DNA of 64,000 bases from NCBI GenBank assembly GCA_030789695.1, contig CM061140.1:172198319-172262318 (forward strand), in the 5' to 3' direction. The translations under genes and the position numbers were made by a program. Positions within the stretch are counted from its first letter, which is position 1, and the number at the start of each line of letters is the position of its first letter. The notes under the pieces were generated by a model. The model searched no databases, had not been told where the DNA came from, and saw nothing but the letters and a program-made list of their open reading frames with translations. Shown one piece after another: positions 32,579 to 44,739 of the stretch. This DNA comes from Scilla litardierei. Lineage: Eukaryota; Streptophyta; Magnoliopsida; Asparagales; Asparagaceae.

Positions 32579-34207
32579 TTGCACTGGACACAATGCTGCT
32601 TTATGATGCGGAAGAGAGATAAATCGCGTAGAGTCTTGGTTTAGACGGTGGTATTATACGAATGGGAAAGTTAGTTTAGACCCCTTATTTGACATTGATT
32701 TCTCTCTGGCTCCTCTGACCAAATGGGATTTTGGACCCACTACTCGAGGGAGTTGGTCGAGGGTCATGCTATATGTAAATGGAATCCAAAGGCATTGTGC
32801 ATTCGTGGAGACTTATTTTTCTTTTAGGTTGAAATACATCTTCGGTGTGATACATGGCAGATTTTAAGCGGACTTGAGCAAACTTATTGCGTGTAGTGTG
32901 CAATTTTGGATCGAGCATCCATTTGTACTCATAGCGTACAACATGTAAAATTTTTACATGTTGTGTGCGTTAGGTAATTTTGCTATGTGCATCCAGTTTT
33001 ACTTACCGTACACAACATACAAAAATTTTAGTGAGGTTGTTGAGGTGGTTATAAAAGTCATCTTGTAGGGAGGCAATGCAAGTCCTCGGTTTGAGGCAAG
33101 TATAATCTTCTCCTTAGGAGATTGATTAGTGGAACTCCAAGCACGGCGTGGAACTAGATGTAGACTAGGATTTTGGGTGAACTAGAATGAAACTTGAGTT
33201 ATTGCATTGCTCTCTTTGCGCCTCTTTGCTATTATTTCTTGCCAATTGTGCTTGAAATTTCGTTGCTTCTATATTCTTTCAAGTATTCTTGAGATTGTTT
33301 AAGATTCAAGCAAGGTAACACTCATTGGAATCTTAGGTACACTTCAGAGGGAGTAATTTTTTAAAGTTAAAATTTTATTTGATATACATTATGTATCCCT
33401 CTCTAGTGTCTATTTGCCATCTATAGAAGATCCAACATGATTAATGTTGTGTTAGACATTTTATGCTTGCCTTTTCTTTTGAACTCATTCAAGAGATAGA
33501 GCGATCGAAGAGTTTCCAAGTAGTTTCCAAGTAATAGTGCTCGTAATATTTCCATGATGTTTGCTTGGTATTGAGTTTCTCATTGGGTTGATTTTATCAT
33601 GTGTGTATGATAGGTATGTTTTGAGTTATCAGGTCATGGGTATGAAAAATCTAAGATCTCTAACCTAGTTGTGTACATCTTTCTGTCCTTTATATATTAC
33701 AAGTTATTACCCGTTACTATAGGTTATGTGGCATTCAAAATATTTCCCCAAAAAATTCCAATCTATTCAAAATATCTTCCGCTGTCAAAAAAATTTACAG
33801 CCTTATTTAAAATATTTCCCCTAATAATTTTTTTTAACCACATCAAAAGTAAAATTTAGTTCCATTGAGAGAATTTATTTCCCATTAAAAATTTTAGTTT
33901 CTCCCAAAAATTAGTTTTCTCCAAATATATTTCTCATCAAAATTTAGTCTCTCTCCATATTTTAGTTTCCACCAAAATTTTCACAAACTCTTATTCTAAC
34001 CATCAATTACTTAAGATTAGATACCAACCATCTTTCTACAAATACTTTTGTCTTAAGCATCAAATCCATTCAAAAACTTCACTCAATTATAAGGGGGAGA
34101 GAGAGTAAAATTAAAGAAGGCAAACTACAAAATCAAGACATAAATTTTCAAACTATAAAAAGAAAGAAAAGAAAAAGCAAAGAAAGCATATCCGACTGAA
34201 TGCTACT
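32579..34207. other. Intergenic between FRO and plastocyanin; small repeats only
   Basis: It includes a short hairpin (acaacatgtaaaa / ttttacatgttgt, 32938-32964) and a loosely repeated gcatccatttt...gtacaacat module (about 32915 and 32990). A stretch at 33055-33250 reads like the transcribed end of a Copia LTR (cctcggtttgaggcaag). The rest is AT-rich, with the 3' UTRs of both genes. ORF 33671-33859 is not gene-like. Confidence 0.4.
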
Positions 34208-34711
34208 TCAGTTGACGGTCACTTTTCCGACCATGCCGGCGCCCTGGTGGGGCGAGCAATAGAAGGAGTAGGTCCCCTTGGCGTTCAGCGTCACGGAGTA
34301 AGTCTCTCCCGGCGCATTGAGCAGATCCTCGTCGCTCATCGAGATGGCCGACACGTCCACCCCCGACGGCACCTCGTCCTCGTCGAACACCACGTTGTGG
34401 GGGAACCCGGCGTTGTTCTTGAATGTGATCTTCTCCCCCGCGGCGACGCTGAACTCGTTGGGCACAAAGGCGAGGGACCCGTCCCCCGCTCCGAGGAGAA
34501 CCTCCATGGCGAGGGCGTTGCTTGCCAGCATCGCGCTGGCGGCCACTGCGGCCGCGGCTACGCTGACGTCCTTGAGGGACGATTTTGCGGAGAACGCCAT
34601 CGGAGCCGCCGCCGGTTTTGCGGAGGCGGTGGCTCGGGCAGCAGAGGAGTAGGCGGCCTTGAGGCCGGTGAAGGAAGGGATTGTGACTGCTGCAGAGGCG
34701 AGGCTGGCCAT
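34208..34711 (-). CDS. petE: Plastocyanin, chloroplast precursor
   Basis: Intronless, 167 aa. It is a blue-copper protein of the thylakoid lumen that carries electrons from cytochrome f to photosystem I. Residues 1-68 form a bipartite transit peptide: a Ser/Ala-rich stromal part, then a hydrophobic Ala-rich lumen signal ending in SNALA. The mature 99-residue protein starts at [10 protein letters not shown]. All copper ligands are present: His105 (GFPHNVV), Cys152, His155 and Met160 ([10 protein letters not shown]), which are His37, Cys84, His87 and Met92 of the mature numbering. The acidic patch DEDEVPSG and [13 protein letters not shown] are typical. Coding DNA is very GC-rich, so large ORFs appear in other frames; they are shadows. 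Confidence 0.97.
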   Translation of the reverse strand: MASLASAAVTIPSFTGLKAAYSSAARATASAKPAAAPMAFSAKSSLKDVSVAAAAVAASAMLASNALAMEVLLGAGDGSLAFVPNEFSVAAGEKITFKNNAGFPHNVVFDEDEVPSGVDVSAISMSDEDLLNAPGETYSVTLNAKGTYSFYCSPHQGAGMVGKVTVN

Positions 34712-34768
34712 TTTCCCCCTTTTGTTCTGATGTTTTAGGCAAGAACGGGCGGAGTGGGGAGTGTGAGA

Positions 34769-34778
34769 GTTATATAAA
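34769..34778 (-). promoter_or_regulatory. TATA box of the plastocyanin gene
   Basis: On the minus strand tttatataac lies about 60 bp before the start codon, a normal spacing for a short 5' UTR. Confidence 0.6.
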
Positions 34779-34779
34779 C

Positions 34780-35200
34780 GGAAGGATTGGGTTGTGGTTG
34801 ATGTTTGGATTGGGGGAGTGAGTGGTGGAGAGAAGGCATGTTATCTTAATTGGATGGTCTGGATGACAGTGCTCCCGATAATGCATGGATGAGCGATGTG
34901 TGGTGGGGAAATATCAACGTAGGATCGATGAGCGATTTTCTTTTACGTATTTGTTAAGAAATTGGGTGTCGGGTGGTCGGGGTCGGGTTGGCTCCTTCGC
35001 GTGTAGGATCATCCAACGGGGCGTAAACCGGTTGATGAAACATTTTTTTTCTTTGTGGACCCCACCATGCACTGAGAGGGGAAATGAGACAAAGAGGTGG
35101 GTGGTGGGGCCCACAAAGTGGGAAAAAAAAGGTTTGATCGAACTGTTCACGTCCCTTTGGACAATCACATGGCCATACACGCGTAGGAGCCAAACCGATC
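34780..35200. other. Plastocyanin upstream region
   Basis: Promoter flank; no gene recognised. ORFs on both strands here overlap each other and have no recognisable content. Confidence 0.3.
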
Positions 35201-35209
35201 CCCCGGTGA

Positions 35210-36208
35210 TCAAGGGCAAAGGAAAGTGAATTGCTACGCGCACGACCGGTTTTACTTTACACACTACTAGTTATTTACATGTTTGCCATTACTCCCGTGC
35301 ACGACCCACTTATTTACAAGTGAGTTGCACGGCCGTGCGACACAAGCAGTTAACTACCAAGTGTTTTGGCCCGACCGTGCCAAACACAGTATAGGATTTG
35401 GCACGGCCAATCAACAAGGACCGGTTCAGAAGATTGGCATGATGGTGCCAAAACAATGCAGAACTAGGCACGGTCGAGCCAATACGACAATAGTTATGCT
35501 CAAGAATTTGGCACGACTGTGCCAGCTTTGACACAACCATGCCAAATCGTAAAATATGGTTTCGACTTAATTTTTATACCCAAATTAGATGGGGATGACT
35601 AGGCATATAAATACCCGTTTTGTAGAGGGGATTGGACACGTTTTTTTCTTGGTTATTTTTATTGTAATTTTGACGGCTACTCTTCTTACTTTTGGAGACT
35701 TTTGTTCAACTTTCTTGGTGAACAAGGATTGAAGACTTGGAATCTTATTGCTTTGATCAATTAGTAACTATTTCTCTTCCCTTTTTCTTTGAATTTATTA
35801 TATCACATATGAATTGCTTGGTTGTTTTCGCTATGATTTGTGAGTAGTCATCTTGTCTAGGGTTGAGTTGAATCCTATCATGGATGATTATATGAATTAA
35901 TCTCTTTCTTCTCAAGTTATTGAAGTAATTGATTATGGTTTTGTCTTGGATGTTCATATTATTATTATTTTTTCTTCTTGATTTGCTTTCAATTGACAAA
36001 TCACCAATAAGAGTTGGGGTTTTGATTTGATGTACATTGAGGGTTAAATTAATTTCTACGCATTTAAGATTATCAACGAGAGTTGGATCTTAAATTAGAG
36101 CTTCTCGACATTGATCTCACTTCTCCCATGAGAGTGGGCGAGAACAACTGTTGGGAATTATTTATTATTGATTTTAATACATTTATCATGATTTGGAAAC
36201 CACGAGAG
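35210..36208. mobile_element. Left part of a Tat/Athila-like Gypsy LTR (level 1 of the nest)
   Basis: The sequence runs from inverted ggcacg/cgtgcc repeats (35283-35550) through a TATA-like catataaata (about 35605) into a transcribed-type region (cttggtgaacaaggattgaag). It resumes beyond the nested insertion at 53801, ending near 54048 after gctacgataactcgtacgcttgcgg, which is typical of Tat/Athila LTR ends. The exact left border and target duplication were not found. Confidence 0.45.
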
Positions 36209-38777
36209 CGTTAGGATCATGTATACTATTCAACACACACTAGAGAGAGGTGAATAGTGTAGTGGTAATTAAAAATGCTAATTAAAATTAATTAAGCAAG
36301 TGCGGAAATATAATTGCAACACATTTAATAATCACACAATAACAATCACAAACACACGATGTATCCTGCTTCGGCTACGCCTACTCCAGTCACACACTCG
36401 TAAACCCAAGATGTTGATTTCCACTAAATGCATCATAACTGGAGCAACACTACTCAGCACAAGTACAATCCCTAAAGCGGGATACAAGGAGTAAACCCTC
36501 CCTAAGATGGAGCAAACCCTCAAATTTGGGGTAAACCTCCAAAATGCTCTCATAACCTGAGAGCTAGGTTAAAATGAAATGTAAACAAATTAACACTCTT
36601 ACCTAAGACTTGTAGATGATCTTATAACCACATGCAGTGAAGGCTAGGATGAGTGAAAAACCAAGTGCTTGAAAGTTCTGGCGGCTTGGAAGAAAAACAC
36701 TCTTTGAATTAAAACTCTTTTGAAGAGAAAGAGAACATTGGAAAGCTTGGAAAGCTTGGAAAACTTAGAAAATGTTCTCTAATAGATAATAATGGATGCA
36801 AAAACTATCAACAAATCCTCTTTAAGTAGACTTCAAAAAACTGTTCAAAAATATGGACCAAAACCCCTTACAATGGAAAAGGCGACAATTTTCCGTAAAA
36901 GTCGGAACTGTATTTTTTCCAGCGGTAGTCGACCTCTGTGTTAAGGGTAGTTGTAACGCCCCGCTCCCCGAAATACCCGATAAGTGCGAATCCGTATCAG
37001 ATATTCCCGAAGAGGCGGGTGTTACGAAGGAAATGCAAAAAAATTTCAAAACACAGGCAGGCCCACTGTGCACTGCTGGGGTAGTACCTGTAGCATTCCA
37101 GACATCACAGAAATACAAAAAGAGCCATCAACTCAAACACCAGTATACATATATAAGAACTGTTCAATTACAACATCAATTACAAATCTCATATACATTA
37201 TATAATCCAACTCACCCAAATACATTATCACACCCAAATCTCTCTCAATCTCACTCCCACACTTAAAACCAACCAACGGGGCTCGTGGGCCTCTGACTCC
37301 AAGATCCAACACCTGAAAAATAATAATGGGACACGTCACATCGTGACCCAGTAGGATGTCCAAACCCAACTTACATGGTACACAAAAAAAATGCTCTACT
37401 CTAGCTAACAACAGAAACTATCTCATGGCATATCACAATAAGCGCAAACGAAAATGTAGATAGTATCATTTCCAAACACGTACCTGCGACAAGAGGATAA
37501 CCTGCAAAACCAAGTAAGTAGGACATATAGAGAAATGAACTGCATTATTAATGAACTGAAACTTGTCATTACAACCTTTGGGCTACAACATATATTTCAA
37601 GCTTTAGGCCATTTAGCATTCTTAGCAAATTAAAACATTCCTTAACCACTTATGCCAACTCTAATAACCAACATATACCTAAGATGGAAAGTATGTCAAA
37701 CATTAGTAAATTTTAGCCTACCTTCCGAGGAAGGATTTAATCCCTGGCATTATCAACTAATTGTACATCTAACATAAGTGGATAATAATGCAATCATGCT
37801 ACACATAGGTTTTCACAAATGCTAACTTTAATTAAGAAGACCAAGAAGGGTTCCAACTTTTGCATAATTGGGCTATTTACTTAAGGAAGGAACGTTGGAA
37901 ATTTTGTAGGGAGTAACAAGTAAAATTTTGGGTATTATTCCTAGCTTAAGTGTCTAATACTTCGGATGTCATGGAATTCTTAAAAATTTCGGCAGAGTTT
38001 CTCTTGTATTTTCCAATCTTTTCCAAATACAACACAAATAATTTTTACAAGAAACCTGCTTGATTCATAAGACAAATATAACAACGATTAAGAAGTATAA
38101 AAGAAGTGCCTTGATGGAAAAGGCATGCATTAAAATTATAAGCCAACATACCCACTTTAAGCTCTTTGATGTAAAACAACATTCAATTCACTAGCTTCAC
38201 AATTTCCCAACAAAATTCCAACAAGACTCATATTCCAACAAACTCAAGGACAAGTTGAATTAGCAACCATTAATTCACATGAAATGGAGAGTGCGCAACT
38301 CTACTCCCATTAACACAATTTGCCATGAAGTTAGTAACTTGGACATAACCTAGAAGAAATGACTAATTATAGCATGACTAGTTCATTCAAAAGACACTAA
38401 GCATCAACTTTGGTAAGAATCACCACCTACATGCAAAAGAGGGCAGTTTGCATATTATTCAATAAAGTTTCCAAGATCTCATTGAGTGTAGCCAATGAAG
38501 GGACTAACTACGCAAGGGTGCCAACTTGCTCATGGGTTCTCAATCAAATGAACTTCTTGAACACCAAGTCTTAATACTTGGCAAGGGCAATCTTAACATC
38601 TCCAGGAACTAAAGTGGCCAACTAGTTAGCAAGGCCCTTAAGGACATTACCCTAATAGAAGTACAACATCGAATTAGGAAGGATGGAAACTTGCACTAGG
38701 TTCTTAAGTAAAACAACAATATCTCAACAATTAAGACCATTAGTAACTTGACGATCCAAATTACTTGGAAAGGAGTT

Positions 38778-41184
38778 TGTCACGACCCACTTCCCTAAAA
38801 TGGAGGCGAGACGTGAAAAGGTCCGCACGGGAGAGGAGCTATGAAGCCCCAAACCCGATAAGCGTCAATGATACATAAGCAGGTCCCTGTAACCACAACA
38901 GAATAACAATAATAACACAAGGAGAGACTGAAATAAAATCTCACATCTCATACAATGTCCAACAAGAAAATAAGTTCAACATCCAGAAAAGCCACCAGGC
39001 TAAAAGAAAAGAGTCTAAAGGCCCAGAACAAGGCCAACACAAGCAATAACAACAACAAAGTATCGGTGCTACGCACCGATAACAAAACAACTGTCTAACA
39101 AAAGTAAAACACGACGAAGACACTAGGACTGGTCTCCAGTGTCCACGTACTCCCCGTCAAACACAAGCACGGGCTCGGCGTCAGCAAACACCTCGTCCTC
39201 AACAAGTAACTCAGGCTCGGGCTCTAACATGTGTCACCCAAAAGAGAAAAGGGGCACATGTCAGCAAGTCGAAAGACTTGTGCAAGGAAACAGGAATAAT
39301 GGTAAACTAGCAACCTAGCAATTAAAACATGGTTCATGGCAAGTAAAGTACGGTGGTAACAAGTAAGGTAAAGGAGAGTACAAGTGGCAAGTATCAAGTG
39401 GTAGGGGTGACATGTAATGTCAAGTAACAAGTAAGGTACAAGGGATCACTCAACGAGTGCCCTATTGCCCGCAGGCTGTGTTCAAGTATCAAGTACAAGG
39501 GGTCACTCAACGAGTGCCCTATTGCCCGCAGGCTGTGATGAGCTCGTCTTCTGGAACACGAGCCAGAAAGTGTATTTGATAAGTATGGCGTAGGGGTGCA
39601 CCTAGCCGGAACAAGTAGCACTAGTATGTAGCGATGCTACGCAATCACGATGAGTATTCAAACATGCAATGACATGAGCAGTTAATACGCGTACTGTTAA
39701 TTGTATTTAAACGTGACAGGCAAAATGCAATGACATGAACATATTCGCGTACCGTTAATTAAATTAAACATGGCAGTTAAAATGCAATAGCGGTTAAGGA
39801 TGCATGGATGACATGAGCAGTTAATACGCGTACCGTTTAGGGAAATTAAACGTGACATACAAGCATGATGAGGGTGACGGACCAAGCTTCGTTGTCAAGC
39901 TAGGTCAATGGCGTCTAAACGGTTATCCTTTCACCGTCTAGTCTCTTTTACGCTAAAGCAAGGTAAATGGCCTAAAACATGGCCTAAATCAAGAGATGCA
40001 AGTTTCACTTGCCTAGCACCGGGGATGGCGACTACTTCGTCACACGGATGCCAATCTATGGGGAAAATCACTGTTATGGGGGAACAACCATCAAACACCA
40101 TGAAATTTATTAGGGTTTCATAAAAATACCAATAGACTATGAAAACATAGAGGAATCGATTTCTTACCAAGAGGAGACGGGAAGAACACTCCGGGGAACC
40201 CTAGGATCAGATCTGGAAAAGATTGGAGAAGTTTGGGAAAACTAGGGTTTCGGGGGATTTGGGGATTTTGATGGGTTTTGGTGAGATTTTGGGGAAGATG
40301 AGAGGTAGATGGAGTGAATGGATGGTTTGGATGATGGATTTAGGGCTTGGAATGGAGAAATGAAGCTTGGAGGAAGATGGGGGCTGAAGGGGGAAGATTT
40401 TAGGGTTTTGGGTCGTGTTGGAGAAGAAGAAGTCGTTTGGGTTGGGTTTAAATAGGTTGAGCTGGCGGCTACCCAGAAATTAGGGTTTTAACACTGGTTA
40501 GTCGGTCAAGGAGCAACCACTGACCGACTAGTTTGGCAACTAGTCGGTCGGTCGACCAACGCAGACCGACTAAGTGCAAACAGTAACTCCTGAACGAAAA
40601 TAGGATTCTAGAGTTAGTCGGTCCATGAACAAGTACTGACCGAATAGTTTAGCATCTAGTCGGTCGATGAACGTTCTTAGACCGACTAAGAGTAAACAGT
40701 AGCTGTTACAAAAATAAGATGATGAGTTAGTCGGTTAAAGAAGCATTGCTGACCGACTAGTTTGCAACCTAGTCGGTCAACCAACGTTCTTAGACCGATT
40801 AACGATAAACAGTAACTCCTGAGAAATTTAGAAAGCTAACTAGTCGGTCCAAGAAGGATTGCCGACCGACTGGATCGTCATCTAGTCGGTCGGTGGCCCT
40901 TCTTACACCGGCTAATGAGCACCAAAAGTTCCGATACGGAGCGCGGGGCCCCGGGATCGATTCCTAAGACTCCTAGGCTTGATCTAATAGTTAGATACGA
41001 CCGTTATGAAGTCCGTCACGAGTGACACACTTCGAAATCGATGATCCTAAGGAAGAAGCGAGAAAATACGACGAATCGATCGGAAATGAAAGCTACGGAG
41101 ACGAAAACCACACATGAGGAGAAAATCCACCAAAACATATATTATATTATATTAAATCCAGATACATGAAAAGCAGTCGTTACA
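38778..41184 (-). repeat. Chromovirus 3' LTR (2407 bp)
   Basis: On the plus strand it starts tgtcacgaccc and ends cagtcgttaca. It carries a four-unit array of tagtcggtc/gaccgacta hairpin motifs (about 40497-40920) and a TATA box on the minus strand at 40447-40454. Confidence 0.95.
40497..40920. repeat. Array of about four ~110-bp units with paired tagtcggtc / gaccgacta motifs (in the LTR U3)
   Basis: Each unit has tagtcggtc, ~20 bp, gaccgactag, ~12 bp, ctagtcggtc, ~15 bp, gaccgacta, then a ...aaacagta... spacer. Every unit can therefore form two hairpins. The same array is in the other LTR at about 47734-48157. In the element's own direction it lies upstream of the TATA box. Confidence 0.85.
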
Positions 41185-41194
41185 TCCTCCCCAA
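41185..41194 (-). promoter_or_regulatory. Chromovirus polypurine tract
   Basis: On the minus strand ttggggagga lies directly before the 3' LTR, the expected site of plus-strand priming. Confidence 0.85.
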
Positions 41195-41230
41195 CTTAAG
41201 AAAAATTCCGTCCTCGGAATTTCCAAAAAC

Positions 41231-44200
41231 TCACGAGTCCGGAAACAAAAGTGGGAAACGCTCTCGCATCTCATCCACATTCTCCCAAGTAGACTCTCCA
41301 GGTGAACCGTGTCGCCACATCACCCTCACAAGATTGACAATCTTGTTCCGAAGCGATTTCTGACGCCTGTCCAGAATTTGCACTGGATGCTGGTCATACG
41401 TCAAATCGGGGCGAACGGTAATCTCCGAAAAATCCACCGCATGAGACGGATCGCTAATGTATCGACGAAGCTGCGACACATGGAAAACATTGTGAACTCC
41501 TTCCAAAGACGGCGGCAAGGCCAAGCGATAAGCTACCTCGCCAACCCTCTCCAAAACGTCAAACGGTCCAATGTATCGCGGGCTCAACTTCCCACGCTTC
41601 CCGAAACGAATCACACCACGATTCGGGGAAATCTTCAAGAACACATGGTCGCCCGGCTGAAACTCCAAAGGACGACGTTTAGCATCCGCCCAATGCTTAA
41701 AACGGTCCTGAGCAATTCTCAACCTCTCCCGAATATTCCTGACGATATCCACGGCCTCCACGATCATCTCAGGTCCCAACAACTCCCGATCACCAACGTC
41801 ATCCCAACTCAATGGCGATCGACATTTCCTCCCATAAAGAGCGGCGAAAGGTGCCATGCCAATACTCGCCTGGAAGCTGTTGTTGTAGGAGAACTCCACC
41901 AAATGCAGATGGTCCTCCCACGAACCCTTGAAATCCAACATGCACGCCCTCAGCATGGCTTCCAAAATCTGAATCGTCCTCTCGGACTGGCCATCCGTCT
42001 GCGGATGGTACGCCGTGCTGAAACTCAGACGCGTACCCAAGCTCTTCTGCAAACTCTGCCAGAACTGAGATGTGAACCTCGTGTCTCTGTCCGACACGAT
42101 GCTCACGGGGATTCCGTGAAGTCGCACAACCTCCTGTACGATTCACGTTACATCACTATCCAAACTAGGAAAAGGAAATAAAAACGGAGGGTAAAAGAAT
42201 TTTATCTCCATATATCTCCTCGCTAGCGCCTCAGTGGACTGTCCCACTCGGAATGGAATAAAGTGCGCAGATTTGGTCAATCGATCTACGATCACCCAAA
42301 TCGCGTCATTCTGCTTCGGACTCCGGGGTAGTCCAGTTACGAAATCCATAGTGATGTGTTGCCATTTCCACTCCGGAATCGGAAGCGGTTGTAGCAACCC
42401 GGCTGTTCGCTGATGCTCCGCCTTCACTTGCTGGCAAACCAAGCACTTGGCTACACTCTGAGCCACACTCCTCTTCATACCATGCCACCAATAATTCAGA
42501 CGAAGATCCTGGTACATCTTGGTGCCACCAGGATGCACAGAATACGGCGAACTGTGTGCCTCCACCATCAGCTCCTCTCTAATATCCCCAGCTGGCACAC
42601 ACAACCTGGCTCCAAACCTCAGCGAGCAATCCTCATGAATCAAAAAGTCAGTCTGCAGACCGGCTCCCACCTGCTCCCGAATCTTCACCAGCCTCGGATC
42701 CTCGGCCTGGCCAGCCTTAATCTGATCAACGATCGTCGACTGTACCTGCATGTACATCAACGATGAAGCCTCTCCAGGAAGAACAATCTCCACACCAGAC
42801 TCGCAAAAATCCTGCTGCAATCTCCACTGCGAGGTCAAAATCATCACCGCTGGAAGCCTACTCAAAGCATCCGGAACCACATTCACCTTGCCAGGGTGAT
42901 ACTGCAAATCAATCTCATAATCCGCCATAAGCTCCAACCATCGACGCTGTCGCATGTTGAGCTCCTTCTGAGTGAAAATATACTTCAAGCTTTTGTGATC
43001 GGTGAAAATCTTCACTTTCTCACTCAGCAGGAAGTGCCTCCAAATCTTAAGAGCAAACACGACGGCAGCCAACTCCAAATCATGCGTCGGATAATTCTTC
43101 TCATGAACCTTAAGCTGACGAGACGCATACGCCACAACATGCCCGTGCTGATGCAACACACAACCGAGACCCTTGCCAGAAACATCGCAAAAGATCTCAA
43201 ATCCACTGCTGCGATCAGGCACAACAAGAATAGGGGCAGTCGTCAACCTCTCCTTCAGAATACCAAAAGCACTCTCACAATCACCCGACCAAACAAAAGC
43301 AACATCCTTCCGCGTCAACCTGGTCATCGGCTCAGCAATACGAGAAAAGTCCTTAATGAATCGCCGATAATAACCAGCAAGTCCAAGGAAACTCCGAATC
43401 TCAGACGCAGACGACGGAACAGGCCACTCCCTGATGGCCCGAATCTTCTCGGGATCCACTGAAATACCATCTCCAGTCACCACATGCCCGAGAAAAGCAA
43501 CTCTATCCAGCCAAAACTCGCACTTCGAAAACTTAGCATACAAACGATGCTTCCTCAAAATTTCCAACACCGTCCTCAAGTGCGAGGCATGCTCCTCCTC
43601 CGACTTCGAATAGATCAGAATGTCGTCAATAAAGATAACGACAAACTTATCCAAAAAGTCGTAGAAAATCAGATTCATCAGATTCATGAAAATTGCGGGC
43701 GCGTTGGTTACGCCGAAAGGCATAACCACAAACTCATAGTGTCCATACTTCGTCCTGAACGCTGTCTTCGGAACATCTCCCTTCTTCACCTTCAACTGAT
43801 GGTAACCACTCCTCAGATCCAATTTTGAAAACACCCTCGAACCTCCAAGCTGATCAAAAATATCATCGATGCGAGGCAACGGGTATTTATTCTTAATGGT
43901 CACCGCATTCAACTCCCGATAGTCCACGCACATGCGACGCGAACCATCCTTCTTCTTAACCAGCAACACCGGTGCTCCCCACGGAGACACGCTAGGATTA
44001 ATATAACCCTTCTGCAAAAGCTCATCCAACTGCTTCCGCAACTCTTCCAACTCTGCAGGTGCCATACGATACGGCGCCTTCGAAATCGGCTGCGCACCTG
44101 GAACAAGGTCGATAGAAAATTCCAAAACCCGATCAGGCGGCAAACCAGACATCTCCTCGTGGAAGACGTCGCCAAAATCTCGCACCACAGCTGGCCACTC

Positions 44201-44625
44201 CAGCTCCATCTGCATATCCACAGCCTCCACCGGCCTGGCCCGAAATCTGACAGGACCAAGCGAACTGCTACCACGACTGAACTCAAACACTGGGTGTCCG
44301 GGAATCTCGAACACCACCTTCTTTCTCTTGCAGTCAATCGTAGCATAGAAGCTCGCAAGCCAGTCCATCCTAAGAACTGCATCATAGTTGATGATGTCGT
44401 GGACAATGAAATCAGCATAAAGCTCACGTCCACAAACCACCAACGGGCAAGAATTGCACCCACGATGCACCGAGACGACACCGTTCCCTGTGACGATATT
44501 CCAACTCTTAGGAAGAGAGGACGTCGACAAGGAATGCTTCTCCACGAAGCTCCGGGCCAAAATGCACATCGATGCACCAGAGTCAAAGAGGACTCGTGCA
44601 GGAAATGTGCAAACCAAAACCACAC
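41231..44625 (-). CDS. pol: Chromovirus Pol: protease, reverse transcriptase, RNase H, integrase, chromodomain-like tail
   Basis: Domains in order on the minus strand are: protease with VLFDSGAS; reverse transcriptase with CVDYRELN and catalytic FIDDILIYS; RNase H with [23 protein letters not shown] and [12 protein letters not shown]; integrase with the HHCC finger (H...H...CLVCQQVK) and core residues in [18 protein letters not shown] and DGQSERTIQ; the C-terminal LSPRYIGPF region; and a chromodomain-like tail ([24 protein letters not shown]). The frame is open except for one TGA (42145-42143) inside a 72-nt extra segment of the integrase (about 42208-42137). The coding block starts at 44625, the exon after the apparent intron, in the same frame as gag. 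Confidence 0.9.
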
Positions 44626-44739
44626 CTAACAAGCAATTAACAATCAAATCCTAGTCTAGCAAACAATCATGAGCAAGCAACCAATATAATCAAAATTTCA
44701 AACTAACTAAGGAAGATAAATAGCTAGAATGAGCATTAC
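44626..44739 (-). other. Apparent 114-nt intron between gag and pol of the chromovirus
   Basis: On the minus strand the donor is gcag|gtaatg (intron starts at 44739) and the acceptor is gcttgttag|gtgtgg (exon resumes at 44625). The segment is AT-rich, is a multiple of three and contains the gag stop TGA (44692-44690). Removing it joins DEVIAG to [17 protein letters not shown] in frame, which is the expected Tekay-type Gag-protease junction. Confidence 0.7.

Noticed and set aside
34203..34742. Minus-strand ORF of 179 codons and plus-strand ORF of 163 codons over plastocyanin
   Set aside because: The other frame encodes plastocyanin with all copper ligands; these are shadows.
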